From Sphingopyxis sp. (GTDB lineage: Bacteria; Pseudomonadota; Alphaproteobacteria; Sphingomonadales; Sphingomonadaceae): a DNA stretch of 15,862 bases. The stretch is from the NCBI GenBank assembly GCA_012035435.1, contig JAAUPH010000019.1, positions 1-15,862 of the forward strand, in the 5' to 3' direction. The notes beneath the pieces were generated by a model. It did no database searches. It was not told where the DNA came from and was given only the letters and a program-made list of their open reading frames with translations. The translations under genes and the position numbers were made by a program. Positions 1 through 7,464 of the stretch are shown piece by piece (position 1 is the first letter of the stretch; each line of letters begins with the position of its first letter).

Positions 1-531
1 CGAGTGATTGCCGGAACGCGGGTGACCAGCGAGGCGCAGCTTGCCAGAGTTGTCGCACCTGAAGCAGGGCCCCTCCCCCTGACTGTCGCGACCGTTCCGA
101 TTCCGGCGAGGCTCGAAACGCGGCACATGGCGATGATCGGCACCACCGGCAGCGGCAAGACCACGGCGCTGCGCCAATTGCTCGATGGGATCGAAGCGCG
201 CGGCGAGGCGGCGCTGGTCTATGACACCAGCGGCGAGTTCATCGCGCATTATTATGATCCAGCGCGCGGAGACATCATCTTGAACCCGTTCGACGCCCGC
301 TGCGCCTTCTGGTCGCCGTTCGCCGAGATCGCGCATCCCGCCGACGCCGATCGCATCGCGCAGCAGCTTATCACCGAGACCGGCCAGCACGACCGCGATG
401 TCTGGCTGGAAACCAGCCGCATCCTCGTCGCCAACATGATCCGGGAATTGTGGAAGGAGAAGAAATGCACGTTGCCGGACCTGCTCGAAGCTCTGCAGAA
501 GTGGGACAAGGATACACCAAAGAGCAGATGA
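1..531 (+). pseudogene. traD: TraD-like conjugative coupling protein, 5' fragment (interrupted)
   Basis: Type IV coupling proteins are inner-membrane ATPases that feed relaxase-bound DNA into a conjugation channel. This piece carries the start of the ATPase domain: Walker A GTTGSGKT at nt 139-162, followed by a DTSGEF strand and the typical NPFDARCAFWSPF segment. The frame is open to the left edge, so the GTG at nt 4 is probably not the start and the membrane-spanning N-terminus lies outside the window. Similarity stops after LPDLLEALQ near nt 498. The last codons up to the TGA at 529-531 read into an integrase fragment in another frame. The rest of the gene, with Walker B, resumes in the same sense at 1802. 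I am confident of the family and of the interruption; the symbol is by family resemblance. Confidence 0.85.
502..510 (+). repeat. Left junction repeat TGGGnnAAG of the traD insertion
   Basis: TGGGACAAG at 502-510 matches TGGGCTAAG at 1802-1810 in 7 of 9 positions, exactly 1300 bp away. Both copies sit where traD sequence meets integrase sequence, and in the traD frame they read WDK and WAK. They may be the crossover remnants of the insertion, although such a short imperfect match could be chance. A second candidate is AAGGATACA, at 508-516 and again at 1826-1834. Confidence 0.4.
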
Positions 532-740
532 CCACGCATGGCTTCCGCACATCGGCTTCCTCGCTGCTGAACGAATCCGGCAAATGGAATCCTGACGCTA
601 TCGAGCGGGCGCTCGCGCATATGGTGTCCGGCGAGATACGCCGCATATACAATCAGTCGGCATATTGGGCTGAGCGTGTTGAAATGGCGCAATGGTGGAG
701 CGATTATCTGGATGAATTGCGTGAAGGGGGGAACAGATGA
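510..740 (+). pseudogene. int: Tyrosine integrase (P4 type), C-terminal fragment
   Basis: This fragment holds the second half of a tyrosine recombinase catalytic domain. It has the H-x-x-R box (HGFR, just after MTT), the second His in ALAH, and the nucleophile region with Tyr in RIYNQS, followed by the usual tail MAQWWSDYLDEL. It has no start of its own: the reading frame enters from traD sequence at about nt 510 (GYTKEQM). Its missing first half lies about 0.5-1.3 kb downstream, at 1249-1809. Joining ALRRMG at the end of that piece to YTKEQM here gives a continuous family-typical sequence. The TGA at 738-740 overlaps the ATG of the next gene (ATGA), as in an intact two-gene unit. The fragment cannot recombine DNA alone. 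Confidence 0.85.
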
Positions 741-1543
741 CGGGTCGCCCAGATGAAGGTTGGAAAATCTTCGCGGACGGGGACGAAGCCGACAACGTGC
801 CGCTCTGGAAGGTGCTGGCGCAATTCAGGTCAGACGACCTCGATGAAGGCCTGAGCGCGAACGCGGCGATCATCAATCAGGCCAAGCCGTCGCCTGTTCG
901 CTTTTATAATCTCGCTTTCGGCGTCAGCTTTGGTTTCGGGTTCCTGTCCGTCATCTTCCTGATCGGCCTCCTGATCTCGGACCATTCAAAAGCTACGGAC
1001 CTTTTCTTCTATCTCACGTTGGCCATGCTGGCAGCAACGATGGCACCGCACCTCTGGAGACAGTTATATCAGTACGGCCTGAAAATCCCGGAGGTCCCGC
1101 TGAAATTGCCCCATCCGCCGGACCGACTTTTCGACGAAGTGCTGGAGTATTTGCAGAGAGCTGATGGCCCGCGAGCCTACTACCTCTCTCGTTTCCGCAA
1201 GAAGCGGATTCCTCTCAAGCGCAGGCAGTTTTTCGGCAGGCTGGACGCAGGCCGGTTGCCGAGATCAGTCCTGTCGAACTGCTGCATGAAATCAAACACC
1301 ACGAACGACGGGGACGGTATGAAACTGCTAAGCGGCTTCGTTCTTTTGCCAGTAGGGTGTTCCGTTACGCCGCTGCCACGGCACGGGCAGAGCGAGACCC
1401 TGCGCAATTGCTTTTGGGCGCGCTCATCCAGCCAAGGGTCAAGCACTTTGCGGCGATCACCGACCCCGTTGGGTTTGGTGGGTTGCTCCGGTCTATTGAG
1501 GACTACGAGGGCGATCCGGCAGTCATGCACGCGCTCAAACTGA
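737..1543 (+). CDS. Small membrane protein, C-terminus replaced by out-of-frame integrase DNA
   Basis: I do not recognise this family. The ATG at 737 overlaps the integrase stop in an ATGA, so it was probably co-translated with int. Residues 1-50 are soluble and acidic. Two hydrophobic segments follow: about residues 55-80 (FGFGFLSVIFLIGLL) and 86-106 (LFFYLTLAMLAATMAP), then a soluble part reaching about residue 165 (LFDEVLEYLQRADGP). Beyond about nt 1235 the frame merely reads through an integrase fragment that is coding in another frame, and the composition changes to Ser, Arg and Cys-rich. The real protein is therefore about 165 residues, perhaps cut at its end by the deletion that also removed the integrase N-terminus. 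It is probable cargo of the inserted element. Confidence 0.5.
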   Translation: MTGRPDEGWKIFADGDEADNVPLWKVLAQFRSDDLDEGLSANAAIINQAKPSPVRFYNLAFGVSFGFGFLSVIFLIGLLISDHSKATDLFFYLTLAMLAATMAPHLWRQLYQYGLKIPEVPLKLPHPPDRLFDEVLEYLQRADGPRAYYLSRFRKKRIPLKRRQFFGRLDAGRLPRSVLSNCCMKSNTTNDGDGMKLLSGFVLLPVGCSVTPLPRHGQSETLRNCFWARSSSQGSSTLRRSPTPLGLVGCSGLLRTTRAIRQSCTRSN

Positions 1544-1809
1544 CGCCGCATCTGTTTCAGCGGCCCGGCGAGTTGCGGCAGATGGAATGGGCTGAGATCA
1601 ACTTTGAGAAAGCAATCTGGACGCTGCCGCCCGAGAAAATGAAAATGCGGCAGCCCCACGCGGTGCCCTTGTCGCGGCAGGCATTGGGAATTCTGGAGAG
1701 TATGAGTGGGCTGACCGGGAAAGGGAAATATGTGTTCCCATCGGTTCGGACGCGAGCGCGTCCAATTTCTGAGAATACCGTCACCGGCGCTTTACGCCGC
1801 ATGGGCTAA
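1249..1809 (+). pseudogene. int: Tyrosine integrase (P4 type), middle fragment with first catalytic half
   Basis: The frame reads GRRPVAEISPVELLHEI and then ASRVFRYAAATARAERDP, which is the core-binding domain of P4/phiR73-like integrases. After AAITDP comes the first catalytic box FQRPGELRQMEW, with the catalytic Arg, and the beta-hairpin Lys region MKMRQPHAVPLS. It ends in TVTGALRRMG followed by TAA at 1807-1809, where the sequence has switched to traD. The N-terminal DUF4102-type arm domain (about 100-150 residues) is absent. Upstream of about nt 1245 the frame is open but unlike an integrase. The remainder of the protein (HxxR, His, Tyr) is at 510-740. The two pieces together hold all the catalytic residues but lie in reversed order. 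Confidence 0.85.
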
Positions 1810-2698
1810 GCTGAAGAGCTGGCTGAAGGATACATCGTCGGCCCGAACATTTTCGGAAGATGCGGACCGCGCGACCGGCAGTGTGCTCTTCATGCTCGCG
1901 ATGGCCGCGAATCTCATCCAGTTCCTGCGAATGCCCAAGGTAGGTGAGAAAGCCTTCGCCTTCCGGGATTTCATCGCGGGCCTCGACAAGCGCACCGGCG
2001 CGCGCCCGTGGATATTCGTGCCGCGCAAAGAGGATTTTTTCGAAGCATCGAAGCCGCTGCTCGCCTGTTGGCTCGAATGTGCGGCCAGCGCCGTTCTAGG
2101 TCTTCCGCCATCGCCCGATCGGCGCGTCTGGTTCGTCCTCGACGAGCTGGCCGATCTGCCGCGCGTGGATAACCTCGCGCGACTCTTGCCCGAGGGCCGA
2201 AAGTTCGGCGCTGCGGTCGTGCTGACCTTTCAGGCGCTCGGCCAGATGCGGCACCGCTACGGGCCGCAGATCGCGGAGTCGATGCTGGGCTGCTGCAATA
2301 CCAAGCTGTTCCTCCAGATCATCGACAGCGAGACCCGCGTCTGGGCCAGCCAGACGATCGGCGAATGCGAAGTCGAGATCCAGACGTTGACCGACGCGCT
2401 CGCCGAGCGCGACGATGCGGCGCGCACGACCTTGGGCCGAATGCGGAAGATGCGGCCCGCCATTCTCGAAAGCGAACTCCGCCTGCCGAAATTTGAAGGC
2501 TATTTGTTGTTCCCCGATGGCTTGCCCGTCGCACGGATCAAGCTCACCGCCGATCATATCGCGCGGCGCGGCAAGGCGTGCCAGCCGGGGTTCGTCGCGG
2601 GCGATCCGAAAACCACGCTTTGGCAACAGGCGGCGCAGCCTTCGCCTCCATCGCCGCGGCCGTCGCCGCCACCACCCAAGAGCCGGGGGCCGGTCTGA
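1802..2698 (+). pseudogene. traD: TraD-like conjugative coupling protein, 3' fragment
   Basis: This is the downstream part of the coupling-protein gene whose 5' part ends near nt 510. From the junction it reads WAKLKSWLKDTSSARTF, then DRATGSVLFMLAMAANL. Walker B follows as VWFVLDELADLP at about 2126-2160, then the sensor-like region VVLTFQALGQMRHRYG and GCCNTKLFLQ. The C-terminus is Pro and Ser-rich. The open frame extends upstream of 1802, but that part is antisense-like readthrough of the integrase fragment. The TGA at 2696-2698 overlaps the ATG of the relaxase gene by one base, the usual coupled traD-traI arrangement. No native start or Walker A is present here. Confidence 0.85.
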
Positions 2699-3501
2699 TG
2701 GTTGCGTCGGTATCGGCGCTGACCAGTTCGGCGCAGGCCAGCAGCTATTATGAGGTCGATGACTATTATGCCGAGGGCGGCTTGTCGCCATCCGAATGGC
2801 AGGGCGCGGGCGCGAAGACGCTTGGCCTCTCCGGCGAGGTGGATCGCGAGCAGTTCCGCGAATTGCTCGACGGCAGGATCGGCGAGCAGCAGCTTGGCAC
2901 GTTTCGCGACGGCCAGTTGGAGCATCGCCCCGGCTGGGACGTGACCTTGAGTGCGCCCAAGTCGGTGTCGATCATGGCCGAGGTCGCGGGCGACCGGCGC
3001 TTGATCGCGGCGCATGGGCAGGCGGTCAAAACCGCGATGGCGCATGTCGAGACGCATATGGCGGCCAGCATCCGGTTCACCCGCAACGACCGCGAGGCGG
3101 GACGGGTCAACGGTGGGCGCGGCGAGGTGATCGCCGTGGACGGGCAGACGCGCACGGCCATCATCCAGACGCCGGGCGGCAAGACCGAGACCCTGCATCT
3201 CGACGCGGCTCGCGACCGGCATATTGCCCATGCCTACGTCGAAACCGCCTTTGCCGCCCAAGGCCGCACCGCCGATCATGTCATCATCCACGCCGACAGC
3301 AAGGCGACCAATCTCGTCGATCAGAAGAGCTTCTATGTCGGGATTTCCCGCGCGAAGGAAACTGCGACGATCTTCACCAACGATCGTGGCAAGCTGATGT
3401 CTGCCATCAATGAACGCGCCGGGCAGGTGCAAACCGCCATCGCTCAGGTTGCTATCCCGATGCCCGCAGCCGCGCGAATAATGGGCGCCGGATTGGAGTG
3501 A
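2698..3501 (+). pseudogene. traI: MOBF relaxase/helicase TraI with a large in-frame internal deletion
   Basis: TraI/TrwC proteins nick oriT with an N-terminal HUH relaxase domain and unwind DNA with a C-terminal helicase; they are usually 900 residues or more, and this one has 267. Residues 1-125 are the relaxase start: the paired tyrosines in SSYYEVDDYY, then GLSPSEWQGAGAKTLGL and GWDVTLSAPKSVSIM. Near nt 3060-3075 (HMAAS to IRFTRND) the sequence jumps to the distal helicase: FTRNDREAGRVNG, then AYVETAFAAQGRTADHV and FYVGISRAKETATIF. The three-His metal site and helicase Walker A and B are gone, so neither nicking nor unwinding is expected. The frame is preserved across the joint. The start is the ATG overlapping the traD stop. 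The ORF is uninterrupted, but I treat it as a decayed gene. Confidence 0.85.
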
Positions 3502-3568
3502 AATTTCAGCAATCTTCTCGACAAGGAATTCTTCCAAAGATATAAACTGTCTCGAACAGGGGGATTCT

Positions 3569-4288
3569 ATGAAGAGAGCTCCATTCAGAGCAACAGCGGG
3601 CTTGGCTCTTTGTGCCGTAGCGCTATCCAATCCAGCCAATGCGCGCTTTTTGCAAGTCGATCCCGTCGGATACGACGATCAAGTGAATTTGTACGCCTAT
3701 AGCGCCAACGATCCGGTCAATCGGATCGATCCAACAGGCATGCGCAATTGCAATCCGCAGGATACGACTTGCATTGAAACTCCAGAGTCGGAGACGGACC
3801 CCAACAAACCGGAAACCAATCCTCCGGAAACAGACACAAAGGATGCGATTGTCGTAACCGCGCAGAAGAGTAAGAGCAACACTAGCGGGTCGAGTGAAAA
3901 GTTCTTTGAGGTTACGCTAACGTCATTTGACGAGCGCAAGCTGAAACAAAAAGACATACAGTGCCCCGGCGGCGGGAGTGTCACAGTGGGCACGCCTGCA
4001 CCGATATCACCCGGATCAAGTGCTGCGCACTCTCATCCTTCGACTCATTCTGGTGTTCCCGGCCCCGGCGACAACAACTTTGGAAACACGAGTAATACGG
4101 GGTATGTAATAACGCCTTCTAGAGCTTTTGGGATTGATCGGGCCTCGAATGGTACTTATCGTACGAGAATACTTTCCGGAGGCCCGTTGTCTGCGTCGGA
4201 GCGATCTGACTTGATTGGGAACATGCAGAACTGGGAGAGTGGGAATTCTTCTGATAAATCAAAGACACTCGTTCAGCGGTTCTGCTGA
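3569..4288 (+). CDS. Sec-exported Rhs-core protein with JAB/DUF4329-like C-terminal domain
   Basis: The 239-residue product begins with a signal-peptide-like segment ([19 protein letters not shown], then NPANA as a likely cleavage site). The Rhs-repeat-associated core signature follows directly ([19 protein letters not shown], then [11 protein letters not shown]). Next is a Thr, Pro and Glu-rich linker at about residues 63-95. The C-terminal domain contains H154-S-H-P with D168 after PGPG, then [14 protein letters not shown]. This resembles the metal-binding H-x-H-P...D pattern of JAB/MPN and DUF4329 domains found at Rhs protein ends. Rhs C-termini are usually toxins. The rest of the Rhs shell is absent, so this is a short orphan form. 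The region is clearly more AT-rich than its neighbours. The stop overlaps the next start by one base. The toxin assignment is inference. Confidence 0.65.
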   Translation: MKRAPFRATAGLALCAVALSNPANARFLQVDPVGYDDQVNLYAYSANDPVNRIDPTGMRNCNPQDTTCIETPESETDPNKPETNPPETDTKDAIVVTAQKSKSNTSGSSEKFFEVTLTSFDERKLKQKDIQCPGGGSVTVGTPAPISPGSSAAHSHPSTHSGVPGPGDNNFGNTSNTGYVITPSRAFGIDRASNGTYRTRILSGGPLSASERSDLIGNMQNWESGNSSDKSKTLVQRFC

Positions 4289-4674
4289 TGATTGTCCGTG
4301 CCATATCCATAGGGATTTCTCCACTTCTCCTAGTTTCATGCGGTTCTGGTAGCGCGAATTCTCAGCCTGCAAGCCCAACCGCCTTGATGTCATATGATGA
4401 ATGTGTGTCATCCACTATTTGCAGCGCGGAGGGTCAAGTTTCTGTGCAAAACGTGGACGGCATAAAAACAGGCAGAATGGAATTTCCTAACGGAAAATGT
4501 GTAACATTGTCGTTATCAGAGTCCTTCTTCCGAAAGACGAAGCTTCCCGCCACGCTGAGAATAACTGGAAAAATATACAAGGGGCACCATGATCCGGAAT
4601 TCCTTCTTCTAAAAATCAATGGACGCAAGATTTCATACTCCCCTTGTGGAGAATATTACATTTTCGTGGAGTGA
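4288..4674 (+). CDS. Small lipoprotein, candidate immunity partner of the Rhs/JAB protein
   Basis: The 128-residue product begins [20 protein letters not shown], a lipoprotein signal with lipobox LVSC, so Cys18 would be lipidated and the protein anchored in the periplasm. The mature part is compact with several Cys (ECVSSTICS, GKCVTL, SPCGEYY) and a beta-rich middle (ATLRITGKIYKG). I see no known family. Its ATG overlaps the stop of the Rhs/JAB gene (TGATG), so the two are translationally coupled. It shares that gene's AT-rich composition, which suggests they moved together. Periplasmic immunity lipoproteins next to toxin genes are a known pattern, so immunity is the likeliest role, but that is inferred from position only. 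Confidence 0.6.
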   Translation: MIVRAISIGISPLLLVSCGSGSANSQPASPTALMSYDECVSSTICSAEGQVSVQNVDGIKTGRMEFPNGKCVTLSLSESFFRKTKLPATLRITGKIYKGHHDPEFLLLKINGRKISYSPCGEYYIFVE

Positions 4675-4707
4675 AGAGGTTATAGGGAAGTAGACATCGA
4701 TTATTGA

Positions 4708-5657
4708 ATGACTGAACTTTCTCGAAGGGTTGCGATATGCAGAGGCATAGTGGCAGGCATAGCCTCTTCTATTCCACGCTTTGCGCTCGGAAGGTCAACG
4801 GCACTAATCAGCCAGAGCGTTGCGACTATTTTAGCGCGATCATCTGCCGACAGCTATCTGCAATCCAAGCTGGCACTTGATGCGCTTATCGCTCCACCCT
4901 CACCATCTATCGCTGCTGAAATCGACAGATTAGCGGATGCGGTTCGGCAAATGGCTGGGCCAAATCCGACGGATCGCTATAAGCTCGCCGCTATTCGCAA
5001 GACGATCTACGTGGCTGGGCTATGGAACAGGAGCCGACCGTTCAGCTACGATCAGGCGGACCCGCTGGGCCTCAACGTCCGCAACAAACTATTGGACACC
5101 TACTTCAAAACAAGGCTCGGCAATTGCGTGTCATGCCGATCCTGTTTTTGATCTTGGCCGAACGTGCCGGACTGAATACCAGCCTCGCGACCGCGCCGCT
5201 CCACGTCTTCGTGCGCTACATCGATCCCGGCGGGGCACCTGCCAACGCCGAGGCGACAAGCGGCGGCCATTTTTCGCGCAACGAGTGGTATCGCGAGAAC
5301 TTTCCGATGACCGACCTCGCCATCGAGAGCGGTATCTATATGCGCACTTTGACGAAGCCAGAAAGCGTAGCGGTGATGGCGAGCACCGTTGTGGATTTTC
5401 TGCTTGTCCAGCGCCGCTATCAGGAAGCGGCTGACGTTGCTGACGCCATTCTTGCGGTCAACCCGAGAGACGTCTACGCGATGCTCAAGAAGGGCACGGC
5501 GGCGGGTGAGCTATTGCGCGTGGAATTTGCCGAACGCTATCCGACCCCGGCCCAGATTCCTCCTGCTTTACGCTCCCGTTACCAGACGCTCGCGATGCAG
5601 AATGAGAGCGCCTTTAGAGAGGCCGAGGCACTTGGCTGGACGCAGCCCAGCGGCTAG
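4708..5657 (+). pseudogene. Transglutaminase-like protein, broken by a single-base frameshift
   Basis: Two frames together give one protein of about 316 residues. The first frame (4708 to about 5133) begins with a possible export signal (RRVAICRGIVAGIASSIPRF) and ends at LGNCVS, with the candidate catalytic Cys at 5125-5127. The second (from about 5133 to TAG at 5655) continues MPILFLILAERAGLNTSLA, then APLHVFVRYIDPG with a candidate catalytic His, NAEATSGGHFSRNEWY, and a TPR-like tail (RYQEAADVADAILAVNPRD). The family motif GNCVSMP needs one extra A after TCA at 5131-5133, so one base has been lost or misread there. The Cys-protease fold of SirB1/transglutaminase-like proteins is the best match. 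Substrate unknown. Its stop overlaps the convergent gene's stop in CTAG. Confidence 0.7.
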
Positions 5658-6214
5658 TTAATCCAAAAGCGGCGCGATGCCGTCCAGCAAAGCCACTCTT
5701 CGAATGTCTTTGGCCAGAGTGCGAAATATCCGGTGATGCATAGCATCCGCCATCGAACGGCCCATTGATCTATCTTCATGCGGCTCGCGATTTGCTCGCG
5801 GGTCAAATGATCGCGGTGAAGCATGAAGGTTTCGCGGACAGACCGAGGCATGGCCCGCACCATAATTTGACTGACGGCCTGATCGTCGTCGCCGCCATTG
5901 TCCCAAGCGATGCGGATGCCCATAAGGCGCAACCTGCGCTCGCAATAGACGCGGTGGCGTTGGCGAAGTTCGGTCTCGGCCTGTGCCAGCGGTTTGCGCC
6001 GCCAGCGTCGTGGCGTATCGCCATCGACGAATGAGCCGATCATCACCAAGGCTTCGGCTATGCAGCATTCCACGGCTCGGGTCGTAATCGCCAGCCGGTC
6101 GGCAATCTGCCCGTAGGAAAGATCGTCCACACGGTGCAGCAGAAAGACCAAGCGCGTTAATGGAGGAAGCTCGTCCACGGCGGCTTCGTAAAGAGCCAGC
6201 ATGTCTTGCGTCAT
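5654..6214 (-). CDS. Regulator-like protein with two sigma-70 region-4-like HTH domains
   Basis: The 186-residue product has no sigma region 2. The first HTH, about residues 8-58, reads ELPPLTRLVFLLHRVDDLSY and GQIADRLAITTRAVE, close to region 4 of FecI-type sigma factors, including the one encoded at 12280-12807. The second, about residues 115-165, is a more diverged copy (AMPRSVRETFMLHRDHLTRE, QIASRMKIDQWAVR). A basic linker lies between them. I chose the ATG at 6214 because it overlaps the upstream gene's stop in an ATGA; an ATG at 6235 is also in frame. The stop shares CTAG with the convergent transglutaminase-like gene. It may act as a DNA-binding or anti-sigma-like regulator rather than a sigma factor; the role is not known to me. 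Confidence 0.65.
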   Translation of the reverse strand: MTQDMLALYEAAVDELPPLTRLVFLLHRVDDLSYGQIADRLAITTRAVECCIAEALVMIGSFVDGDTPRRWRRKPLAQAETELRQRHRVYCERRLRLMGIRIAWDNGGDDDQAVSQIMVRAMPRSVRETFMLHRDHLTREQIASRMKIDQWAVRWRMLCITGYFALWPKTFEEWLCWTASRRFWIN

Positions 6215-6663
6215 GGCCGTGTCCTGTCTGGGCAACGACGCCAGCCGTTGGGGCGCGGATGGCCGGTGACATCATGCGCCCGGTCCAGCAAGGCTCGCAG
6301 GATTGTCCGGACCTCTTCGATGGTGAACGCGCCATCATCGGGTCGCGGTTTGCCGAACCGATGGACGTGACCCCATTTCCAATAGGGCGAGAGAACCGCT
6401 GTCAGCCGCGTCATGTCGGGGCAATGATGCGCGAAGCCTGTTGCATTGGCGTAGGCCAGCCCTTTGCCAACATCGAGCCGGATATGGCGAGCGTTCCATG
6501 CGTCCGAGAAACCGACGTCGAGTAGGTGCGCCGATAGCGCGAGCTGGGCGACCATGCCGGATTGATAAAGCATCTCGTCGCTCCGATCGTAGAAGCCCCG
6601 ACCCAGCGATTCAAAGAAGCTTTCGGCATTGTGATAGCGGAACCGGCTTAAGCTTCGCCTCAC
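6211..6663 (-). pseudogene. Conserved hypothetical protein, N-terminus replaced by fusion
   Basis: This is the final part (about 150 residues) of a long open frame starting at 7518. From about nt 6605 downward it reads GFYDRSDEMLYQSGMVAQLA, then HLLDVGFSDAWNARHIRLDV, GKGLAYANATGFAHHCPDMT and LSPYWKWG, ending VTGHPRPNGWR. It feels like a conserved sphingomonad soluble protein that accompanies the small sigma-like gene, but I cannot name a function. No convincing start precedes it: the frame enters from permease and DUF3299-like remnants. Residues just before the conserved part (RFRYHNAESFFESLG) may belong to yet another piece. Its TGA overlaps the next gene's ATG, so that coupling survives. 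Confidence 0.5.
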
Positions 6664-6759
6664 CCAGCGCTTCTGCGTCCTTCCATTGTCGAGCGGCATC
6701 ATCCATCCCGCCACCTTTATCGTCTTGCCGTTAAGCGCTTTGACGGCAGCCGGGAATAC
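6664..6759 (-). pseudogene. DUF3299-like fragment
   Basis: About 32 residues in frame between a permease end and a hypothetical protein read FPAAVKALNGKTIKVAGWMM followed by PLDNGRTQKRW. This resembles the start of DUF3299 proteins, where 'L-x-G-K-x-V-x-[IV]-A-G-[FY]-x-x-P-L' opens the mature domain. The rest of that domain, with its conserved Cys/His region, is absent. From memory, DUF3299 genes follow FtsX-like permease genes in metal-responsive operons of the Pseudomonas aeruginosa PA4063-PA4066 kind, which matches the order here. The identification rests on a short stretch. Confidence 0.4.
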
Positions 6760-7464
6760 GCGCAGCGCGGGGATGAAGGCGGCAAGCAGGCCAATCGCAA
6801 AAACGCCGAGGACAATCGCCAACTCGCCCGGAAAAAAGCGCCAGGGATCAATGCCAATCTCTGACAATTGTGAAAAACGTGAAACCGCAATCGCCATTGC
6901 GCCATGGCCGATGACCAAGCCGAGCAAAGCCCCGGCGGCCGCGGTGATCAACCCTTCGGCGAGGATGACGCCGAAAACCGAACCGCGCGAAGCACCCATG
7001 ACCCGCAGCAATGCAAGATCACCTTCCCGCGCCTGGGCAGCATTGAGCAAAGCGACAAAAATCGAGAGGCCGCCGGTAAATGCCAAAAGCCAGGCAAACA
7101 TGCGGACGCTATCAATGCCGATTCCCAACAAGTTCAGGAGACGCGCCGTCTCGGTTGCGGGAACCGCCGCCTGCATTTCGGTTTGCCGGTTGATCATCGA
7201 CGGGATGCGCACGGCTCCGAAAGATGAGCGATAGGATACAAGCAACGCCGTGATCTCAGGCTTAAGCTCTCCGCGCGCAGTCAAATTGGCCGGGCCATGC
7301 TCGTGCCCGTCAGCTTCGTGCCCATCCTCATCATGGTCATGGTGATGAAGCTCTTCATGGGCCTCTCCGGCTTCATGTTCATGGGCGATGCCATGCGCAT
7401 CCCAGACGCTTTCAACTGGTGTGAGGATTAGCCGGTCAATGACCGTTCCGGTCGGTGCCAATAC
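6757..7464 (-). pseudogene. FtsX-like ABC permease with His-rich loop, truncated at both ends
   Basis: About 235 residues of an ABC transporter permease of the MacB/LolC type. The fragment enters at VLAPTGTVIDRLILTPVESV. It then has a His/Asp/Glu-rich stretch at about nt 7295-7400 (HEHEAGEAHEELHHHDHDED and more), a periplasmic part, and three membrane helices typical of the FtsX domain: MFAWLLAFTGGLSIFVALLN, VILAEGLITAAAGALLGLVI, and LAIVLGVFAIGLLAAFIPAL. LLRVMGASRGSVF is the family's cytoplasmic coupling motif. The N-terminal helix and first periplasmic part are missing, replaced at about 7465 by metalloprotease sequence in a different frame. The C-terminus runs straight into DUF3299-like sequence. 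No start of its own. The His-rich loop suggests metal, perhaps zinc, but transport of metal by this subfamily is not shown. Confidence 0.75.

Noticed and set aside
371..692. Minus-strand open frames opposite traD and the integrase end
   Set aside because: They lie opposite clear coding sequence, have no family features, and reflect the high GC content.
2554..3639. A 361-codon minus-strand frame over the end of traD and traI
   Set aside because: It is antisense to strongly conserved relaxase and helicase motifs; Arg, Gly and His-rich composition without domains marks it as a shadow.
3836..3880. The residues IVVTAQK in the Rhs/JAB protein resemble the start of TonB-receptor plug domains
   Set aside because: Only seven residues match and no plug or barrel follows; this string also appears in sphingomonad Rhs proteins.
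6606..6650. YHNAESFFESL resembles the DNAxAESFFxTLK motif of IS3-type transposases
   Set aside because: Only about ten residues match, with no other transposase motif beside them, so an IS remnant is not supported.
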